Shown here: one piece after another, positions 43,462-51,114 of the stretch | Position numbering within the stretch: position 1 is the first letter of the stretch | Layout of the letters: every line of letters begins with the position of its first letter | NCBI RefSeq assembly: GCF_042651785.1 | Contig: NZ_JBHSEC010000003.1 | Coordinates: 62,001-126,000 of the forward strand | DNA: 64,000 nt | Direction: 5' to 3' | Origin: Chungangia koreensis | Lineage (GTDB): Bacteria; Bacillota; Bacilli; Bacillales_A; Planococcaceae | Notes under the pieces: model-generated | Told to the model about the DNA's origin: nothing | Databases searched by the model: none | The model's input: only the letters and a program-made list of their open reading frames with translations | Translations under genes and position numbers: made by a program

Positions 43462-43914
43462 CTATAGATTTATGATGGTGGCGGTAATGATCGTTTCAAT
43501 TCCAATTCCAACAAGACTCCATTTGATGGCTGTCCCTAACATTGGAACCATCTCTCCACCCAAATACCGGTGGCTATTGAAAGCTTTACGCAAGGCAAAA
43601 AAGTAAGCTCCATATAATAGGACGCAACTTACGCGGTAGCCTATTCTCATACTACTGCTGTCGAACGTGAGGCTATTTTGCATCATATAAAGGAGAACCA
43701 GATATTTTCCGATAACTACCAATGATCCAAGTAATGCAAGCGCAACGATTCTCTTGTTAGAAAGCCTAACCCACTTTGCATTCATGGAACCCATAATAAT
43801 TAATGGAATCGCTCCCCCAAAAAAACCAACCAAGAAAAGTCGATGGATATCAAAACTTTTCGTTTCTTCCCAGCCTTGTTGTAACGAAGGCTGATACATC
43901 TCCGTTTTTTGCAT
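43462..43914 (-). CDS. Four-helix membrane protein, first gene of the TPR/AAA+ operon
   Basis: 150 residues with about four hydrophobic helices (FLVGFFGGAIPLIIMGSMNAKW, IVALALLGSLVVIGKYLVLLYM, RVSCVLLYGAYFFALRKAF, KWSLVGIGIETIITATII). Similar in length and motif order to the protein at 42071-42523, showing a gene-pair duplication. Family not recognised. The ATG at 43914 has AAAGGAG 7 bases upstream, and a sigma-D-like promoter lies at 43957. Confidence 0.72.
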   Translation of the reverse strand: MQKTEMYQPSLQQGWEETKSFDIHRLFLVGFFGGAIPLIIMGSMNAKWVRLSNKRIVALALLGSLVVIGKYLVLLYMMQNSLTFDSSSMRIGYRVSCVLLYGAYFFALRKAFNSHRYLGGEMVPMLGTAIKWSLVGIGIETIITATIINL

Positions 43915-43956
43915 TCATTTTGCTCCTTTAAGTTAAAGATGTTCTTATCTCATTTT

Positions 43957-43981
43957 ATATCGTAAATTTTTTCAAAATTTA
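43957..43981 (-). promoter_or_regulatory. Sigma-D-like promoter of the TPR/AAA+ operon
   Basis: On minus, TAAA (43978-43981), 15 bases, CGATATAA-type -10 (CGATAT at 43957-43962). Consensus is TAAA-N15-GCCGATAT, so the -10 core is intact but the spacing is about two bases short. The same CGATAT core occurs in the hag promoter. Confidence 0.45.
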
Positions 43982-44035
43982 AACAGATAAATTGGAAATT
44001 GCACTTATCATTTAAAATCAAAAAATGGTTCTCAA

Positions 44036-44093
44036 TCAAAAAAAGACAAAACTAAAAGGCAAGAATTCGGTAAAATACCGAACCCTTGCCCTT
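44036..44093 (-). terminator. Terminator of the flaG-fliDST operon
   Basis: On minus, AAAGGGCAAGGGTTCGGTA pairs imperfectly with TACCGAATTCTTGCCTTT, followed by T-rich DNA down to 44036. Two further hairpins lie just before it (AGTGGTGGCCACT and AGGTAG...CTACCT). Confidence 0.8.
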
Positions 44094-44145
44094 TAGGTAG
44101 CCAGATGAGCCTACCTATAGTGGCCACCACTTTAGCAAGTGATCA

Positions 44146-44502
44146 TCATTTGCGTTTATCAAAATACATGCCGTCCAAAGTTAAGGTTGCTGCATATGGG
44201 TTTAAATAGGATTGTTCAGACTTCTTGGTCAGCTGAACATTTTTCATGTCTGTTTTAATTTGGAGCATAATGGTTGAAAGTCTTTCTCTTATGTCATTAT
44301 CATACTTTAATATTGTTTGATAATCAGTATGCTCTATAAGCATTATTCCGGAATCTTTAATGCTGAAAATGTCTCTTTCACGTTGTTCTAACAAGTAGTC
44401 AATTTGCTTAATATATTCTTCCCTTTGATCCTTGTTTGGTTTATCTAACAAATGATCATATAGCTTTTTGGAAGAAATTAAAAGCTTTTCAACAGCATCC
44501 AT
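44146..44502 (-). CDS. fliT: FliT-like flagellar chaperone
   Basis: 118 residues, helical and charged, with no strong sequence signature. It is assigned from position: its ATG overlaps the fliS stop (TGATG) and it ends the flaG-fliD-fliS operon, where B. subtilis fliT lies. Its length and coiled-coil-like composition (EEYIKQIDYLLEQRERDI) suit FliT, the FliD export chaperone. The frame is open further upstream but that part overlaps fliS. Confidence 0.7.
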   Translation of the reverse strand: MDAVEKLLISSKKLYDHLLDKPNKDQREEYIKQIDYLLEQRERDIFSIKDSGIMLIEHTDYQTILKYDNDIRERLSTIMLQIKTDMKNVQLTKKSEQSYLNPYAATLTLDGMYFDKRK

Positions 44503-44900
44503 CAAGCTTGGTCCCCAGTAAATGTTTTCTGTCTGTTTATACGGATGACTTCTTTCCATGTATCACGAAACTCAGTCACATATCCCTCAACTTCTTCAAC
44601 AATTTCAATACTATTTTGGATGTTAGCTTCGATGAGTCTATGGTTCATATATTCATACATCTGCATCATAGACTTAGAAACTTCGATATCCATGTTTAAA
44701 GTGGACATCAATTCTTGAATGATTTTTTGTGTCTTTTGAAGATTTAAGTTTTTCTCTTGTATATTTTTATCCTGAATGGCAGTTTTAGCTTTTCCTAAAA
44801 ATTTGATGCAACCATTATATAGCATAAGTGTTAATTCACCAGGTGAAGCGGTACTCACACTGTTTTGCTTATACGCTTGGTGTGCTGATTGTGCTATCAC
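44502..44900 (-). CDS. fliS: Flagellin export chaperone FliS
   Basis: 132 residues. The N-terminus with AYKQNSVSTASPGELTLMLYNGCIKFLGKA is the FliS signature; the rest is a helical bundle. It binds the flagellin C-terminus and prevents early polymerisation. In B. subtilis FliS also helps FliW-flagellin interplay. Here two flagellin genes flank the operon as possible clients. Confidence 0.95.
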   Translation of the reverse strand: MIAQSAHQAYKQNSVSTASPGELTLMLYNGCIKFLGKAKTAIQDKNIQEKNLNLQKTQKIIQELMSTLNMDIEVSKSMMQMYEYMNHRLIEANIQNSIEIVEEVEGYVTEFRDTWKEVIRINRQKTFTGDQA

Positions 44901-44931
44901 GATTTTACAACTCCTTCATTCCTTTTAAAAA

Positions 44932-46461
44932 TTAGCCTTGGGTGGCGCCCATTAACATTGCAGATTGTTGATTTGCTCTGCTGATCGCTTTTTCCATTGC
45001 GGTGAACTGTCTCCAGTAACGACTCTCGATGTCCTCTAAACGTCTTTGGAAATCAAAAATACGGCCATTTGTATCTATCAATCTTTTGCCAATATTGTAT
45101 TGTTGGTCAGTAGAACTTGCTTTACCTGCCTGTCTTTCAATACTTTTAGTAAAGTCCTTCATGGAATCACGAAGTCTTTGAACGATTCCACGGGTATCTT
45201 CTCCAGTGGTTTTGTTAATAGCACCTGTTTGAGAAATAGTTTTGACAACTTGATCTGGGTTTTCCGTAAGTGCTTTTCGCAACTTATCTTCATCGATTAC
45301 GAGCTTACCGCCGTCGGAATATACTTTGGAAGTGGTGATGCCCATTTCAGCAAGTGTATTTACTATGTTAACCTCAGAACCGACAGTACCGTAAATAGCA
45401 TTACGCATATTCGACAATCCACCGCTGATTATAGGATCGTTCCGCAGCAGTCCACTTTTTGCCTTTTCATCCCAAAGTTCCTGCTCATGTTCTGACATAT
45501 CTTCACGCTGCTGGTCAGTCAATGGTGGATAATCGCGATATTTCTTTTCTTTCAGTTGATCGTTCATACCTGAAACTAACTCATTATATTTTCCTACAAA
45601 TTCTTTTACTTTATCTACCATAGAATCGATATCTGTTGTTGCACTTAAAGTAATAGGAGCTGCACCCGCAACAGTTTTATTTTTCAAAGTGATATTAAAG
45701 CCTGCAATTGTAAAGTTATTTGAAGTACGTTCAATTCTTGCACCATTTATTATAGATACCGAATTAGAACCATTCGTAGCCAAATCATTCTTACCAAACC
45801 CTAATTTTGTAAAGAGATCTGTAGATGTAGTATTATTAATGATTTCAGCACCATTTACATTATCTCCTGATGCTTTAGCACTTATAGAGAATTGCCCTGA
45901 TTTTTCGTCATAAAAAGCAGTGACTCCGGCACCACTATTATTAAACTTTGAAACAACATCGGTGAGCTTATCTGAACTATTTAATACGACTGAAGTTGCT
46001 TTCATCGTTCCATCCGCTTGAAGGACACTTAAAGAAACTGAAAGTGTTCCATCCGCCGCAAAACCAGTTACCCCTAAGCTACTAAGAGTTGTTGTACTTG
46101 CCCTCTTAGTCGAATCAGTAATGGTACCTGCCCCATACGAAGAGGTTGCTAAAGAATCAACGCTTTGTACAGTCAATGAGCCGCTTGCAGCAGAGGTAGC
46201 GGTTGCAGTTAATATGGATTCATTAGAATTAGATACTGTTTTTTTGTTAAAATTGCTTGTAAGAGAAAAATTCTCAAATAAATAAGTATTAAACGTGTTT
46301 AGCTTTGTATTAATCGAACGAAACGCATCACGTTGCCATTCGTACGTTGTTTTCTTTTGAAATAATTTATCCAGCGGTATACGTTCCGCTTTCATCAATT
46401 CCGCTACAATTGAGTCAATATCCATTCCTGACGCTAATCCGCCGACTCTTAATCCTGCCAT
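44932..46461 (-). CDS. fliD: Flagellar hook-associated protein 2 (filament cap)
   Basis: 509 residues. FliD_N begins with RVGGLASGMDIDSIVAELMKAERIPLDKL (about 5-35), followed by the variable surface domains (100-290) and FliD_C with coiled-coil ending (SIERQAGKASSTDQQYNIGKRLIDTNGRI, RYWRQFTAMEKAISRANQQSAML). It caps the growing filament. The ATG at 46461 has AGGAGGT upstream. Middle part is Thr/Ser/Ala-rich and could be glycosylated. Confidence 0.96.
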   Translation of the reverse strand: MAGLRVGGLASGMDIDSIVAELMKAERIPLDKLFQKKTTYEWQRDAFRSINTKLNTFNTYLFENFSLTSNFNKKTVSNSNESILTATATSAASGSLTVQSVDSLATSSYGAGTITDSTKRASTTTLSSLGVTGFAADGTLSVSLSVLQADGTMKATSVVLNSSDKLTDVVSKFNNSGAGVTAFYDEKSGQFSISAKASGDNVNGAEIINNTTSTDLFTKLGFGKNDLATNGSNSVSIINGARIERTSNNFTIAGFNITLKNKTVAGAAPITLSATTDIDSMVDKVKEFVGKYNELVSGMNDQLKEKKYRDYPPLTDQQREDMSEHEQELWDEKAKSGLLRNDPIISGGLSNMRNAIYGTVGSEVNIVNTLAEMGITTSKVYSDGGKLVIDEDKLRKALTENPDQVVKTISQTGAINKTTGEDTRGIVQRLRDSMKDFTKSIERQAGKASSTDQQYNIGKRLIDTNGRIFDFQRRLEDIESRYWRQFTAMEKAISRANQQSAMLMGATQG

Positions 46462-46480
46462 TTATTCCTACCTCCTATAG

Positions 46481-46846
46481 TTAAATTTTTTCATCAACAA
46501 TCATGCCCAAAATTTTCTGCATCGTATAAAATGCGTCCAGGAGCTTTCTTGGAGGAATCTCTCTAATCACTTCCTCCGTTTTAGCATCCACAACCTGGAC
46601 ATAATATTTGTCTAAACCTTCATGCATAATGAATTTGGAGTTATGGGTTTGTAAAGTATTTAAGGCATCAATTGCTTTTTGAACCTTTTCTTTCGGAACC
46701 GACCTATCAGCTGTTTCCGCTTGTTGTGCTTTCATCAATTGTTTAAGAGAATTCTCAGGGGTTACTTTATTGGGTAAAACTGATTCGTTCTTCTGCTGAT
46801 CAGTCATACTCGTTTCCCTGATTTGTGCATGTGTTGAAACTCGCAT
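46481..46846 (-). CDS. flaG: FlaG family protein
   Basis: 121 residues. The C-terminal half (NSKFIMHEGLDKYYVQVVDAKTEEVIREIPPRKLLDAFYTMQKILGMIVDEKI) is a complete FlaG domain, with the hallmark VIREIPP; the N-terminal half is polar and variable. FlaG influences filament length in some species. Same place upstream of fliD as B. subtilis yvyC. AGGAGG lies 9 bases before the ATG at 46846. A minus-strand -10-like ACCGATAA is seen upstream but has no good -35. Confidence 0.88.
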   Translation of the reverse strand: MRVSTHAQIRETSMTDQQKNESVLPNKVTPENSLKQLMKAQQAETADRSVPKEKVQKAIDALNTLQTHNSKFIMHEGLDKYYVQVVDAKTEEVIREIPPRKLLDAFYTMQKILGMIVDEKI

Positions 46847-46921
46847 CTATCGTTTCCTCCTACACTAACAAAAGTCCTTATTTGTTTTATCGGTTTCTTT
46901 AAGTTAAATTTCAGTTTTCCT

Positions 46922-46948
46922 CAAAAAAATTAGTGAAATAGCCGATAG
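46922..46948 (+). promoter_or_regulatory. Sigma-D-type promoter of the divergent flagellin
   Basis: CAAA (46922-46925), 15-base spacer, GCCGATAG (46941-46948); differs from consensus TAAA-N15-GCCGATAT by two bases. Confidence 0.65.
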
Positions 46949-46971
46949 GAACTATAAGGAGGTGATGACAA

Positions 46972-47778
46972 ATGAAAATACAAAACCAAGCATTGATAGC
47001 TTTCTCGACAAACCGTTATCAAAAGAATGAAAACTCGATTACGAAAACTATTGAAAAGCTTTCAGGCGGTGATAATTTAAAAAGGGCGGCAAATAATGCG
47101 TCAGGTGTCTCAATCTCTGAAACCATGCGCGGCCAAATCCGTGGATTAGCTCGTGCACAACTGAATATGCAGGATGGTCTATCAGTTTTAGAATCGGCTG
47201 ATGCTGGTCTTAAGCATGTAAGCAGTGTACTACAAAGAATGAGGGAGCTTACTGTCCAAACATCAACCGACTTTATTACGGATGAAGATCGGGTTGCTGC
47301 ACAAAATGAATTAGACCAGCTTCTCGAGTCAATAGATGACACCGCTGATAAACTTGAATTCAATACACAAAAAATATTAGGTGAGATCCGTCCGCTACAC
47401 ATACATGTAGGTGCTAATTCCGGACAAACTTTGGCCATTGATATGGTGGATGTAAGTACTGAAAAACTTGGTCTTGATGGGGCAAATCTGACTTCAAGAG
47501 AAAAAGCTGAAGAACTAATTGGTAAAGTAGACAATGCATTATCTACGATTTCAGATCATTTGGCTAATATCGGATCCGATTATGAAGCATTGACGCACCA
47601 TAGCGACAATATATCTTTGACGCAAATCAATCTTGAAAAATCCGAATCACTCATCAAAGATCCGGATTTGGCGTTTGAAATGATGGAGTTTGTTAAACAG
47701 GGGATTAGACAAAAAGGAGATGAACTACTAATTAAACAAACTAACCGTAATGTAAGCAATCTATTATCTTTATTTTAA
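46972..47778 (+). CDS. Divergent second flagellin
   Basis: 268 residues with both flagellin helical ends: an N-terminal D0/D1 part (ITKTIEKLSGGDNLKRAANNASGVSISETMRGQIRGL, MQDGLSVLESADAGLKHVSSVLQRMRELTVQ) and a C-terminal part (QTNRNVSNLLSLF). It departs from the main Hag: the start is MKIQNQALIAFSTNRYQKNEN rather than MRIQHNISALNTHRN, and the usual AGDDAAGLAISEKM is AANNASGVSISETM. The surface domain is minimal, as in Hag. It is the only plus-strand gene in the flagellar cluster, with AAGGAGGTGA 6 bases before ATG and its own sigma-D-type promoter. Possibly a minor filament subunit. Confidence 0.88.
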   Translation: MKIQNQALIAFSTNRYQKNENSITKTIEKLSGGDNLKRAANNASGVSISETMRGQIRGLARAQLNMQDGLSVLESADAGLKHVSSVLQRMRELTVQTSTDFITDEDRVAAQNELDQLLESIDDTADKLEFNTQKILGEIRPLHIHVGANSGQTLAIDMVDVSTEKLGLDGANLTSREKAEELIGKVDNALSTISDHLANIGSDYEALTHHSDNISLTQINLEKSESLIKDPDLAFEMMEFVKQGIRQKGDELLIKQTNRNVSNLLSLF

Positions 47779-47786
47779 TAAAATTT

Positions 47787-47828
47787 AACCAAATCAATGA
47801 ATCACCTTATCATTGATTTGGTTTTTAT
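47787..47828 (+). terminator. Terminator of the divergent flagellin gene
   Basis: AACCAAATCAATGA (47787-47800) pairs perfectly with TCATTGATTTGGTT (47810-47823), followed by TTTATAA. Confidence 0.88.
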
Positions 47829-47861
47829 AAAGTTTTCATCTTCTTCTAAAGCTTTATATTA

Positions 47862-47905
47862 ACTGTTCTTGATCCACCTGTATCAAGAACAGTGTAAATT
47901 TTTTA
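47862..47905. terminator. Second hairpin between convergent genes
   Basis: ACTGTTCTTGAT (47862-47873) pairs perfectly with ATCAAGAACAGT (47882-47893); a T6 run follows on plus about 6 bases later, while the minus side has only TTAATAT. Likely backs up termination in both directions. Confidence 0.6.
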
Positions 47906-47919
47906 AGAAGCTTTTCACT

Positions 47920-49527
47920 TTAAAAACCAAACCCTTTTAATTCGTTTTCATATTTATCTACCTTATCCAGAATTCTTTTTAAACGAATATCATATGTATG
48001 ATATTTTGAGAGAGTTTCGAATCCTTGTTGTCTAATAATATTTCTTTTATTTTCATGTAACAAATAATAATCTATTAACTCCAGCAAATCTTGCAAATCA
48101 CGATAAACTACTAAATCTTTGTCTGGTGAGAAAAGTTGCTGTATATCTTTTTTATTGTTAGTAATTAAGAAAGCGTTTGATCCAAGAACATCAAATACTC
48201 GCATTGGTAATCCAGACTCAACAAAAGAACGGGTAATATTTAAATTAATCTTTGAACACTTAAATACTTTTGGCATTTCTATAAAATGTTCCACTTCTTT
48301 TCTATATGCCTTGTGTATATAAGGACTTTCATTTAAAAGCCAACCCTTTTCACCATAAAGTCTGGTTTTATATTTTTCAGCGATTTTTGCCATATAGGTA
48401 GTTCGTTCTACAAAAGTATGATATCGGCCTAATAAAAATGAGAATGCGTCATTAATGGATAAGTTCAAGTATTTGTCTTTATTAAAAGATATTTTTGCAT
48501 CAGTATTCACTAAATCAACAATGTCTTCTTCTACTAATTCTTTTATTAAAAATTGTTCACTATACATTTGAGCATTAATTAGCTTTTCTATTAACTCTTG
48601 AACAGGCAGAGAAAGTCGGGGTTTTATAATATTCATATACTCATTGTGAGAAGTACAACTACCCAAGAAGGAAACATCGGAACTATATTTTTGTATATCA
48701 TTATTATTTAATACTATTTTATTAAGTCTATCTACATTTGCAGCAACTGGCATATAATCTACATTTTTTATTCCTTTTGTTTTGAGGTCATTTACAACTG
48801 CTTCATCATACACAAAAAGAATTGAGTAATTATAGTTGATTTCTCTTTCATATAACGTGTAACATGGTGTGTCTACTGTCCAAGAAATATAAAGGGTTTG
48901 TAACTGTTCACAAATATCAGCAATAACATTTATAAAGTTTACCGTAAATATATAATCTGGTTGTACTTCTATGATATCTTTATAAACCTTATTTAAATCA
49001 TTTAACTGCAATATCTTTACGTTAAAGCCCATTTTTTCAAAAGAGATTGCACAATCTTTTGCAATCGTAGGATGATCATAAACAATTATTGTTCTTGATT
49101 TATTAATACTATTTTTATAAAATTCCATAACATTTTTGTAGAAATTAGTATTACATTCTATTAGATTATAATTAATAATATATTGTACTTTTTTATTCTC
49201 AAAACTAAAATTCTTATATTCTTCTTCTATGAATACTTTTACGTTATTCAATACTCTATCATTTTGAATATAATCATAAAAAGCTGGATCATACTCGATA
49301 ACAAATATAGGCTTGTTCGTTAAGGACTTAATAATTTCTATTTCGTATCCAAGTCCTAAACCTAAAACAACTAAACAATCCGCATCGGCATTTATATTAT
49401 ACTGAACTTGAATATTTTCCGGAGTATACTTTGAATATAAATATTTAAACACACCGTTTTTTATTTCATACTTGCATGTATGCCTTCCATTTTTAGCTTT
49501 TTCTATAATCATTTTATTTTTCTTCAT
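47920..49527 (-). CDS. Maf-like N-terminal domain fused to a CgeB/DUF3880-type glycosyltransferase
   Basis: 535 residues, very AT-rich gene. Residues about 25-60 (YLYSKYTPENIQVQYNINADADCLVVLGLGLGYEIEII) match the N-terminal module of the two neighbouring Maf proteins. The rest is different: the C-terminal third (KINLNITRSFVESGLPMRVFDVLGSNAFLITNNKKDIQQLF...DLVVYRDLQDLLELIDYYLLHENKRNIIRQQGFETLSKYHTY) is that of CgeB/DUF3880 glycosyltransferases of the GT4-like fold. Probably modifies flagellin or a related surface protein in the cytoplasm. Overlaps the upstream Maf gene by 14 bases. Confidence 0.8.
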   Translation of the reverse strand: MKKNKMIIEKAKNGRHTCKYEIKNGVFKYLYSKYTPENIQVQYNINADADCLVVLGLGLGYEIEIIKSLTNKPIFVIEYDPAFYDYIQNDRVLNNVKVFIEEEYKNFSFENKKVQYIINYNLIECNTNFYKNVMEFYKNSINKSRTIIVYDHPTIAKDCAISFEKMGFNVKILQLNDLNKVYKDIIEVQPDYIFTVNFINVIADICEQLQTLYISWTVDTPCYTLYEREINYNYSILFVYDEAVVNDLKTKGIKNVDYMPVAANVDRLNKIVLNNNDIQKYSSDVSFLGSCTSHNEYMNIIKPRLSLPVQELIEKLINAQMYSEQFLIKELVEEDIVDLVNTDAKISFNKDKYLNLSINDAFSFLLGRYHTFVERTTYMAKIAEKYKTRLYGEKGWLLNESPYIHKAYRKEVEHFIEMPKVFKCSKINLNITRSFVESGLPMRVFDVLGSNAFLITNNKKDIQQLFSPDKDLVVYRDLQDLLELIDYYLLHENKRNIIRQQGFETLSKYHTYDIRLKRILDKVDKYENELKGFGF

Positions 49528-50752
49528 TAATTAATCTCTTCTTCCATTTAGAAAGTTTACATAAATTCATCAAATCTTGTTTACTAATAAAAGGTATTCC
49601 CTTAATCCTCGCACCTTCTTCAGCAGTATTGTATATCCTAATTGTAGTCTTTTGGGCCTTATATTCAAACCAACGAAGATAAGTATATAAATTTGGAGTT
49701 GTATTTATATACTTCCCATTATTTGTGATTATTTTTCTGTACTTGTAATTTTCTATAACTTTCTTTCCCGATGTAGAATTTAAAGCATGTGTTTGCGAAT
49801 TCCCAAACCCTAAATCTTGTCCAAATAAGAACACATTACTAAAATCCATATATTCAAGCAATGAAATTCCGGTAGTCGCTACTGAGCCACCTGTTTCAAG
49901 TGTGTCTATCCCCAATTGTTCGGCATAATGTTCAGCAGCATAATAGCCTTTTTGGAAAACAATGTAACTAATTCCATTGTGAATATTTACCGCATAATTA
50001 TTAGCTGTCCCCAAGTAAAACAATGGACCTTCGTATTTTGTGCCTATTATCTGATCTACTACATTTTCCTGTGGATCTGTAATTAATACTGCATCAGGTT
50101 TTATATCATGCTTTAAAAGTACTTTTAAAGCAGAACCAACGCAGAGAATATAACAATTCAATTTTATTAATTTTAAAAGGTCAATAGAATCATCTAATGT
50201 AGGACCAGAAGATATTAAACATGCATTTAATCCTTTATATTTATTTTTAAAATATTTAATTGAGGAATCGTTTCTCAATAAATTGGTTTTAAAATTAAAA
50301 CTCATTATTTCGCCATAACTTTTCGCGCTAATCTGACGTATCTTAATATCCTCTAAATAATTATATAATGGATGTTCCTCCCCAATTGCCTTCATCCATG
50401 ACATTGGTATAATTATTTGAAAACTTGAAACATCAATATTCAAATCAGTAGATAAACACATTTGAATATTCTTTTTATCAATGATAGATTTATTTGGTGC
50501 ATAACTATTAAAAATTGAAATGTCATTGGTCCCTATTGGTAAAACTACAATCTGCTTAACCGAATCTAATTCTACTAAAGCTTCTAAGTGGTAACCTAAC
50601 CCTAATCCCACTAAAAAATATCCTTTTGCGGTTGGATCAAATTCATTATTTATAAATCTAAACGCATCTTTTCGAGGATTATATTTGCTATATATGTAAA
50701 CGTTATTCATTATTAACGTATATTCTTGATTTTTAGCAATTTCAATTCTCAT
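49514..50752 (-). CDS. Motility accessory factor (Maf, DUF115/MptE-like) glycosyltransferase
   Basis: 412 residues. N-terminal module YIYSKYNPRKDAFRF...YFLVGLGLGYHLEAL, then the DUF115 core: NACLISSGPTLDDSIDLLKLI, CVGSALKVLLKHDIKPDAVLITDP, GGSVATTGISLLEYM and FLFGQDLGFGNSQTHA. Maf proteins transfer pseudaminic or legionaminic acid to Ser/Thr of flagellin in Campylobacter, Clostridium and Geobacillus (family knowledge). No nonulosonate biosynthesis gene is seen in the window, so the sugar must be made elsewhere. Overlaps its upstream neighbour by 4 bases. Confidence 0.85.
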   Translation of the reverse strand: MRIEIAKNQEYTLIMNNVYIYSKYNPRKDAFRFINNEFDPTAKGYFLVGLGLGYHLEALVELDSVKQIVVLPIGTNDISIFNSYAPNKSIIDKKNIQMCLSTDLNIDVSSFQIIIPMSWMKAIGEEHPLYNYLEDIKIRQISAKSYGEIMSFNFKTNLLRNDSSIKYFKNKYKGLNACLISSGPTLDDSIDLLKLIKLNCYILCVGSALKVLLKHDIKPDAVLITDPQENVVDQIIGTKYEGPLFYLGTANNYAVNIHNGISYIVFQKGYYAAEHYAEQLGIDTLETGGSVATTGISLLEYMDFSNVFLFGQDLGFGNSQTHALNSTSGKKVIENYKYRKIITNNGKYINTTPNLYTYLRWFEYKAQKTTIRIYNTAEEGARIKGIPFISKQDLMNLCKLSKWKKRLINEEK

Positions 50753-51099
50753 ATTATCTCTTTCAAATCATATAGAGTGCATTCTTTGAAAAATGGTTTT
50801 ATTTCATATTCAAACATATCTGCAACTACAATATAATCTTGTATGAATAATCCTTGATTTACTTCATTTAAGAATTCATGAATTTTATCAATTTGTAAAT
50901 CATTTTGAATGCCAAGCTCGTTAATCTTAGCATTCATATCTGTCAACCATGTAACCCCTTCACTAAATTGTAGGATTAATGTGAGCGCCTCATGTACATT
51001 ATCTCCCCTTAACAAATCCGCAATACTCTGACAGCCTTCCGGTACTTTTTTCAGATAAATATTGTAACTTTCTATACTTTCAACTAAAATTTGTATCAT
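50749..51099 (-). CDS. Unknown 116-residue helical protein in the glycosylation operon
   Basis: No family recognised. The protein is acidic and predicted helical (VESIESYNIYLKKVPEGCQSIADLLRGDNVHEALTLILQFSEGVTWL), with one Cys at about 23 and one near the end, no signal peptide and no membrane helix. It is translationally coupled to the downstream Maf gene (ATGA overlap) and follows the larger Maf gene by 15 bases with AGAGGAG ahead of its start. Its place between two glycosyltransferases suggests an accessory subunit or a flagellin-binding adaptor. Confidence 0.7.
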   Translation of the reverse strand: MIQILVESIESYNIYLKKVPEGCQSIADLLRGDNVHEALTLILQFSEGVTWLTDMNAKINELGIQNDLQIDKIHEFLNEVNQGLFIQDYIVVADMFEYEIKPFFKECTLYDLKEII

Positions 51100-51114
51100 T
51101 ATTAGCTACTCCTC

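Noticed and set aside
44055..44160. c-di-GMP-I (GEMM) riboswitch
   Set aside because: Some short motifs fit, but the GGGCAAACC-type 5' part and the GNRA hairpin are missing; kept only as a low-interest structured-RNA lead.
46880..46912. Sigma-D promoter for flaG on the minus strand
   Set aside because: A -10-like ACCGATAA is present, but no TAAA lies at about 15 bases; too weak to list.
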